Assembly (NCBI GenBank): GCA_023700845.1
Contig: JAMPYD010000060.1
Coordinates: 1 to 8,660 of the forward strand
From: Elusimicrobiota bacterium
GTDB taxonomy: Bacteria > Elusimicrobiota > Elusimicrobia > UBA1565 > UBA9628
Direction of reading: 5' to 3'
Length of the DNA: 8,660 bases
Below are positions 5,409 to 8,660 of the stretch, piece after piece (position 1 is the stretch's first letter; every line of letters begins with the position of its first letter). Position numbers and translations under genes: made by a program. Below the pieces are notes generated by a model. That model saw only the letters and a program-made list of their open reading frames with translations. It ran no database searches and was not told where the DNA came from.

Positions 5409-7334
5409 ATGAGAACGCGCGCGGCGCTGGCGTCGGCCCTCCTCGTCCTGGGCCCGTCCGCCGTCCGCGCCGGCGTCGTCGCGTCCCTGCGGGCCCTTCC
5501 CGGCGCGCCCGTTCCCGTCGTCGCGCTGTCCGCGCCGCTCGCCCGCCCCATGACCTTGCCCGGCGCCTTGATGCCGGCGCTCGCCCCCGCGCTCTCCGTG
5601 CCGAGCCCCTTGCCCGCCGCGCCCGCCCTCGCCGCGCCCGCGCGCCCGGCGGCCGCCGCCCCCGCGCTCGCCGCCGTTCCGGCGGCCATGACCGCCGTCC
5701 GGTCCTTGACCGCGATGGGAGCGGCGATCCCCGCGCTCCAGGCGCCCTCCCTCAACGAGATGTCCCTGCGCCTGTCCGCCGGGGCGGCCTTCGACGGGAC
5801 GCGGCCGGACCCGGTCCCGGCGGGCGATCCCGCGGTCGACGCTTTCGTCCGCGAGCTGCTCGTCGTGCTGATCAAGGCCGGCGGCGATCCGACCAAGGCC
5901 GAGGCCGAGCTCATCGACGTCCTCGCCCGCGCCCACGCGGCCGGCCGGCTCGCCCCGGTCCTGCAGGCCCTCGTGGCCGACCCGCGCGTGATCCCGCACC
6001 TCCCGCCGATGCCGGCCGAGAAGCGCGCGCTGTACGCCGCCCAGTTCGCCTTCATGGTCGGCGCCGAGCTCGAGGGCGCCGGCCGCATCCCCGGCACCAA
6101 GCCCTTCGAGCCCTGGGACGACATGTCCCGCCGCCAGTCGGCGCTGATCGCCGCGAGCGCCTTCGCCCCGCGCGGCCCGGGCGAGGCCTCCTTGTTCGCC
6201 GAGCCCGGCTTCGTCAAGGAGTACGAGGCCCTCGCCGGGGCCGCCTTCACCGACGGGAACTCCGCCAAGCCCCTCATCGACGGCCCCGCCTCCTTCAAGG
6301 TCCGCTTCGGCCTGATGCGCAAGGCCAAGAAGAGCATTTTCATCCAGAGCTGGGCCTTCTACGACGACGCCACCGGCAACGCCGCCGCCGACCTGCTCAT
6401 CGCCCGGAAGAGGGAAGGCCTCGACGTGAAGATCATGGTCGACGGCAAGACCACGGCCGCGCACGGCGCCGCCGTGCTGGCGCGCATGGCCGCGGCGGGC
6501 GTCGAGATCGTCTACTTCAACGACGCCGCCCGCAGGTACGACGGCCTGCACACCAAGATCCTGCTCGTCGACGGCGTCCACGCGATCGTCGGCGGCATGA
6601 ACTTCGGCGACGACTACTCGCACATGGGCGCCGGCAAGAAATGGCGCGACACCGACCTGTACTACCGCGGCCGCGCCGCGGGCCAGACCGCGCGCTTCAT
6701 GGCCGCGCTGTGGAACGCGCAGGTCGCGGCGCAGGGCCTGGCCCACGGCCTGATGGGCCCGCCCTCCGTCTTCCCCGCGAGCGGCAAGGCGCGCATGTCC
6801 TTCCTCGCCGACGGCCCCGAGGGCGAGGCGACGATCATGCTCGCCTACCTCAAGGCCATCGCCGGCGCGAGCGCCGTCATCAACATCGAGAACGCCTACC
6901 TGATCACGATGCCCCAGCTGCGCGAGGCCCTGCTGGGCGCGCTGCGCCGCGGCGTGAAGGTCAACATCCTGACCAACTCCGCGGAGAGCATCGACGAGCC
7001 GATCGTCATCGCGCCGATCCTCGCGAGCCTGCCCGAGCTGATCGCCGCCGGCGCGACGGTCTCCCTCAAGCGCGGCGACACCTTGCACAGCAAGTTCATG
7101 ACGGTCGACGGCCTGTTCTCGATCGTCGGCTCCTTCAACCTGCACCCGCGAAGCCTCCGCTACGAGCACGAGCTGATCGTCAGCGCCCTCGACGCGCGCC
7201 TCGCCGCCGCGCTCGACCGCGCCTTCGCCGCCGACATGGCCGCGGCCCTGCCCGTGACCGACCCCGCCGCGCTGGCGATCCCCGACTCCCCCCTCAACCG
7301 CATCGTCCGCCGCTACCTGTTCAACCAGCTGTAG
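5409..7334 (+). CDS. Exported phospholipase D-family protein, cardiolipin synthase-like, two HKD motifs
   Basis: The protein has 641 residues. It has a Sec signal peptide (MRTRAALASALLVLGPSAVRA, likely cut after A21), an Ala/Pro/Leu-rich low-complexity stretch (about 22-110), a helical middle region (about 115-290), and two PLD domains. The first PLD domain opens with KPLIDGPASF and carries HTKILLVD (H381, K383, D388) followed by GGMN (N398). The second carries HSKFMTVD (H560, K562, D567) followed by GSFN (N577). Both motifs fit HxKx4D with the downstream G-G/S-x-N, so the protein should be a catalytically complete two-domain enzyme acting on phosphodiester bonds. Arrangement and motif context resemble bacterial cardiolipin synthases, but those carry N-terminal membrane helices, whereas this one has a cleavable signal peptide, so its site is periplasmic or outer. 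It could make cardiolipin, hydrolyse phospholipid, or cut another phosphodiester. No operon partner is obvious. Confidence 0.9.
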   Translation: MRTRAALASALLVLGPSAVRAGVVASLRALPGAPVPVVALSAPLARPMTLPGALMPALAPALSVPSPLPAAPALAAPARPAAAAPALAAVPAAMTAVRSLTAMGAAIPALQAPSLNEMSLRLSAGAAFDGTRPDPVPAGDPAVDAFVRELLVVLIKAGGDPTKAEAELIDVLARAHAAGRLAPVLQALVADPRVIPHLPPMPAEKRALYAAQFAFMVGAELEGAGRIPGTKPFEPWDDMSRRQSALIAASAFAPRGPGEASLFAEPGFVKEYEALAGAAFTDGNSAKPLIDGPASFKVRFGLMRKAKKSIFIQSWAFYDDATGNAAADLLIARKREGLDVKIMVDGKTTAAHGAAVLARMAAAGVEIVYFNDAARRYDGLHTKILLVDGVHAIVGGMNFGDDYSHMGAGKKWRDTDLYYRGRAAGQTARFMAALWNAQVAAQGLAHGLMGPPSVFPASGKARMSFLADGPEGEATIMLAYLKAIAGASAVINIENAYLITMPQLREALLGALRRGVKVNILTNSAESIDEPIVIAPILASLPELIAAGATVSLKRGDTLHSKFMTVDGLFSIVGSFNLHPRSLRYEHELIVSALDARLAAALDRAFAADMAAALPVTDPAALAIPDSPLNRIVRRYLFNQL

Positions 7335-7345
7335 AACGGCGGTTT

Positions 7346-7475
7346 AACCACAAAGACACAAAGAGTATTCGTCGCGCGAACCAACGGATCTATGGTTAAC
7401 GACGAATCCGTTGCCGTTGACTCTTAATCCGTTTCTTATGATGAGCCCTCTTCGTGACTTCGTGTCTTTGTGGTT
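7346..7475. repeat. MITE-like repeat with 18-bp terminal inverted repeats
   Basis: AACCACAAAGACACAAAG (7346-7363) recurs inverted at 7458-7475 with one mismatch. Inside lie a second inverted pair, ATTCGTC (7367-7373) with GACGAAT (7401-7407), and a nested AACCA/TGGTT pair (7379-7383, 7393-7397), so the left half can form a nested hairpin. The octamer AATCCGTT also occurs three times, inside and just after the element. The stretch is much richer in A/T than its surroundings. The end motif is one I recall as a dispersed repeat in many environmental bacterial genomes, often mis-annotated as peptides containing NHKDTK; that is memory and was not searched. There is no transposase. It fills most of the gap between the PLD gene and the next gene. 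Confidence 0.7.
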
Positions 7476-7499
7476 CAATCCGTTCCCGTCTGTTATACT
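7469..7499 (+). promoter_or_regulatory. Candidate extended -10 promoter of the TPR-like protein gene
   Basis: TGTTATACT (7491-7499) fits an extended -10 (TGn plus TATACT) and ends 7 nt before GTG 7507. TTGTGG (7469-7474), inside the right inverted repeat, could serve as a -35 with a 19-bp spacer. No Shine-Dalgarno precedes the GTG, so the message may be leaderless. Confidence 0.5.
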
Positions 7500-7506
7500 C
7501 ATCCTC

Positions 7507-8379
7507 GTGCTCCGTCTTATTTTCCTGTTTCTTCTCGCCGCGCCCGCCCGCGCCATCGACATCGAGCGCGAGGAGTACCGCATCGTGGGCTGGAACAACG
7601 CCTGCTCGGTGGCCGTCGAGCGCTACGCCTACCCCGTCCTCGGCCAGGCCATCCACGGCGAGCCGATCACCTCGCGCATCGGCACGCTCGCCATCGTCAC
7701 GAAGCTTCCCGTCGTGGAGACGCGCTGGGTGTACGAGGCCGACGGCGCCAACACCCACGACAAGATCGCCATCGCGGGCTTCCGCCGGAAGCTGCGCAAG
7801 GCCGGCTTCGACCGCCCCGGCTTCGAGGAGACGATCCGCGACGCCGAGACCGTCGACTCCCCCGGCTCCGCCGAGGTGATCCTCTCCACCGCGATCTTCG
7901 AGGCGCGCCCCGATTTCTGGCCCGACACGCGGGAGTGGCGCCTGGGGCGCGCCCACTACAATCCTCTGACCACCTGCGCCCTGCTGGTCTACGAGAAGAT
8001 CGGCGAGCGAGACCGCTTCAAGTTCATCCTGACGCGCATCTACAACCCGAGCGCGCGCTCCGATCGCGGCCGGGCCCACACCACCAACGGGCGGCTGCTG
8101 TTCAACGCCGGAGACCTGCCCGGCGCGCTCGAGGAGACCGGGATCGGCGCCCGGATGGCCCCCGAGGTGGGCGGCACGCGCTACCACTACGCCGCGATGC
8201 TGGCCCTCAGCGGCCGGCTCAGCGCCGCCATGACCGAGCTGCTCGCCGCGGTCAAGCTCGACGGGAGCTTCGCCGCCAAGGCCGCGGAGGACGTGGACTT
8301 CGACTCCCTGCGCGTCCGCCAGGATTTCCGGGAGCTCATCCTCGACCGCAAGACCCCGCCTTCGCCCGGCTCCCCCTGA
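7507..8379 (+). CDS. Exported protein with C-terminal TPR-like repeats, unknown function
   Basis: The protein has 290 residues. The start is GTG 7507, chosen because it gives a compact signal peptide (LRLIFLFLLAAPARA, likely cut after A16) and follows an extended -10 box. An in-frame ATG at 7411 would begin inside the repeat element and translate repeat sequence ahead of the signal peptide. Residues 17-185 form an unrecognised domain with two cysteines (C33, C157) that could pair. Residues 188-256 look like two TPR-type helix pairs (NGRLLFNAGDLPGALEE and YHYAAMLALSGRLSAAMTE), followed by DVDFDSLRVRQDFREL, a pattern often seen at the end of TPR arrays. A protein-protein interaction role in the periplasm is an inference. 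The gene is followed by the metH promoter and riboswitch, so it is probably a separate transcription unit. Confidence 0.78.
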   Translation: MLRLIFLFLLAAPARAIDIEREEYRIVGWNNACSVAVERYAYPVLGQAIHGEPITSRIGTLAIVTKLPVVETRWVYEADGANTHDKIAIAGFRRKLRKAGFDRPGFEETIRDAETVDSPGSAEVILSTAIFEARPDFWPDTREWRLGRAHYNPLTTCALLVYEKIGERDRFKFILTRIYNPSARSDRGRAHTTNGRLLFNAGDLPGALEETGIGARMAPEVGGTRYHYAAMLALSGRLSAAMTELLAAVKLDGSFAAKAAEDVDFDSLRVRQDFRELILDRKTPPSPGSP

Positions 8380-8409
8380 CGTCCTCTGGCGTCCGGGGGC
8401 GGGAAACGC

Positions 8410-8415
8410 TATAAT
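8410..8415 (+). promoter_or_regulatory. -10 box of the metH promoter
   Basis: A perfect TATAAT lies here. The -35 region (about 8386-8392, tggcgt area) is weak. Transcription would start near 8421-8423, which is just before the first pairing base of the riboswitch, so the promoter and aptamer positions support each other. Confidence 0.65.
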
Positions 8416-8424
8416 ACCCGCGTC

Positions 8425-8480
8425 GCAGGCGAGGATTTGTGCCCGATTGCCCCAGCCGCTTAACGGGAGCTAAAAAGGCC
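8425..8480 (+). ncRNA. SAM-II/SAM-V-type riboswitch aptamer upstream of metH
   Basis: The core elements of the SAM-II family occur in order: GATTTG (8434-8439), CGATTGC (8444-8450), TTAA (8460-8463) and GCTAAAAAGG (8469-8478). The last is the signature 3' strand of SAM-II and the related SAM-V class. P1 can form from GC-A-GGC (8425-8430, one bulged A) with GCCGC (8455-8459), extended past a two-by-two mismatch by GG (8433-8434) with CC (8451-8452). The pseudoknot forms from GCC (8441-8443) with GGC (8477-8479). SAM-II riboswitches bind S-adenosylmethionine and repress methionine and SAM synthesis genes; metH next door fits that role. P1 is less regular than in textbook examples, and I cannot separate SAM-II from SAM-V by eye. 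Confidence 0.75.
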
Positions 8481-8484
8481 CCCG

Positions 8485-8512
8485 AAAACCACGCTTCGCG
8501 GCGTGGTTTTTT
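8485..8512 (+). terminator. Intrinsic terminator between the riboswitch and metH
   Basis: AAAACCACGC (8485-8494) and GCGTGGTTTT (8501-8510) form a perfect 10-bp stem with a 6-nt loop (TTCGCG), and the T run continues to 8512. It begins 6 nt after the riboswitch pseudoknot and ends 16 nt before the metH start, so it probably acts as the switch's expression platform. It would also stop any read-through from the upstream gene. Confidence 0.85.
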
Positions 8513-8528
8513 CATTTAACGAGGGACA

Positions 8529-8660
8529 TTGAGCCAAGGACGACACCTGTTCACCGATCGCGGCCGCGAGGACGAAATCCGGGAGCTTCTCCACCGTCGC
8601 CTGCTCGTGCTCGACGGCGCCATGGGCACCATGCTCCAGGCCCGCGACCTGAAGGCCGCC
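8529..8660 (+). CDS. metH: Methionine synthase, homocysteine methyltransferase N-terminus (3' end beyond window)
   Basis: Only the first 44 codons are present. The segment RRLLVLDGAMGTMLQ matches the start of the homocysteine S-methyltransferase domain of cobalamin-dependent methionine synthase (E. coli MetH has LVLDGGMGTMIQ near its N-terminus). MetH transfers a methyl group from methyl-tetrahydrofolate via cobalamin to homocysteine, in the cytoplasm, closing the SAM cycle. The start is TTG 8529: an in-frame TAA at 8517-8519 rules out anything upstream, GAGGG (8521-8525) lies just before it, and the next ATG (8622) falls inside the conserved motif. A SAM-type riboswitch and terminator precede it, so SAM should lower its expression. 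With the rest missing I cannot tell full-length MetH from a split form or from a methyltransferase-MTHFR fusion, which share this N-terminal domain. Confidence 0.85.
   Translation, partial: MSQGRHLFTDRGREDEIRELLHRRLLVLDGAMGTMLQARDLKAA

Noticed and set aside
4959..7169. Open frame of 736 codons on the minus strand across the PLD gene
   Set aside because: It is antisense to two genes with clear signal peptides and, for one, two HKD motifs. Its composition is repetitive and it shows no family motif.
7344..7598. Minus-strand open frame giving a peptide with NHKDTKSRRG
   Set aside because: This is translation of the inverted repeat, a known type of false gene call. It has no signal of its own and overlaps the TPR-like gene.

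Overview
The window is strongly GC-rich, gene-dense bacterial chromosome. It holds eight protein genes (two of them cut by the window edges), a promoter-riboswitch-terminator unit in front of the last gene, and one short MITE-like repeat. Several features suggest a poorly sampled, GC-rich Gram-negative-type lineage: most genes encode Sec-exported or membrane proteins with no obvious family, GTG and TTG starts are common, and there is an exported phospholipase D-like protein with a long Ala/Pro-rich N-terminus. I think of high-GC Elusimicrobiota-type genomes, but this is an impression from protein style, not a phylogenetic result.

Layout. 2-490 (+): C-terminal part of a lipoprotein, cut at the left edge just before its lipobox. 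497-988 (-): exported, highly charged coiled-coil protein, convergent with the lipoprotein across a 6-bp gap. 1066-2604 (-): polytopic GT-C-like membrane protein, 8 bp downstream of 2613-2813 (-), ribosomal protein L28 (rpmB). 2854-4944 (+): recG helicase, divergent from rpmB; the two share a 40-bp intergenic region with a nearly symmetric -10 box. 5026-5337 (+): short exported protein with a poly-proline tail. 5409-7334 (+): exported two-HKD phospholipase D-family protein. 7346-7475: repeat with 18-bp terminal inverted repeats. 7507-8379 (+): exported protein with TPR-like repeats at its C-terminus. 8410-8512: TATAAT promoter, SAM-II/SAM-V-type riboswitch and intrinsic terminator. 8529-8660 (+): start of a homocysteine methyltransferase (metH), open at the right edge.

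How the genes fit together. L28 and RecG are housekeeping. The SAM riboswitch and metH form a clear feedback unit: MetH makes methionine, the precursor of SAM, and SAM binding should turn the gene down. The other genes look like independent cell-envelope genes rather than one pathway. I see no CRISPR array, prophage, transposase, toxin-antitoxin pair, tRNA or rRNA. I do not see a convincing new multi-gene system. The best leads are the SAM-riboswitch/terminator unit in front of metH, a recurring pattern of -10 boxes 7-9 nt before start codons that lack a Shine-Dalgarno (possible leaderless transcripts), the symmetric rpmB/recG promoter, and the MITE-like repeat next to a promoter.
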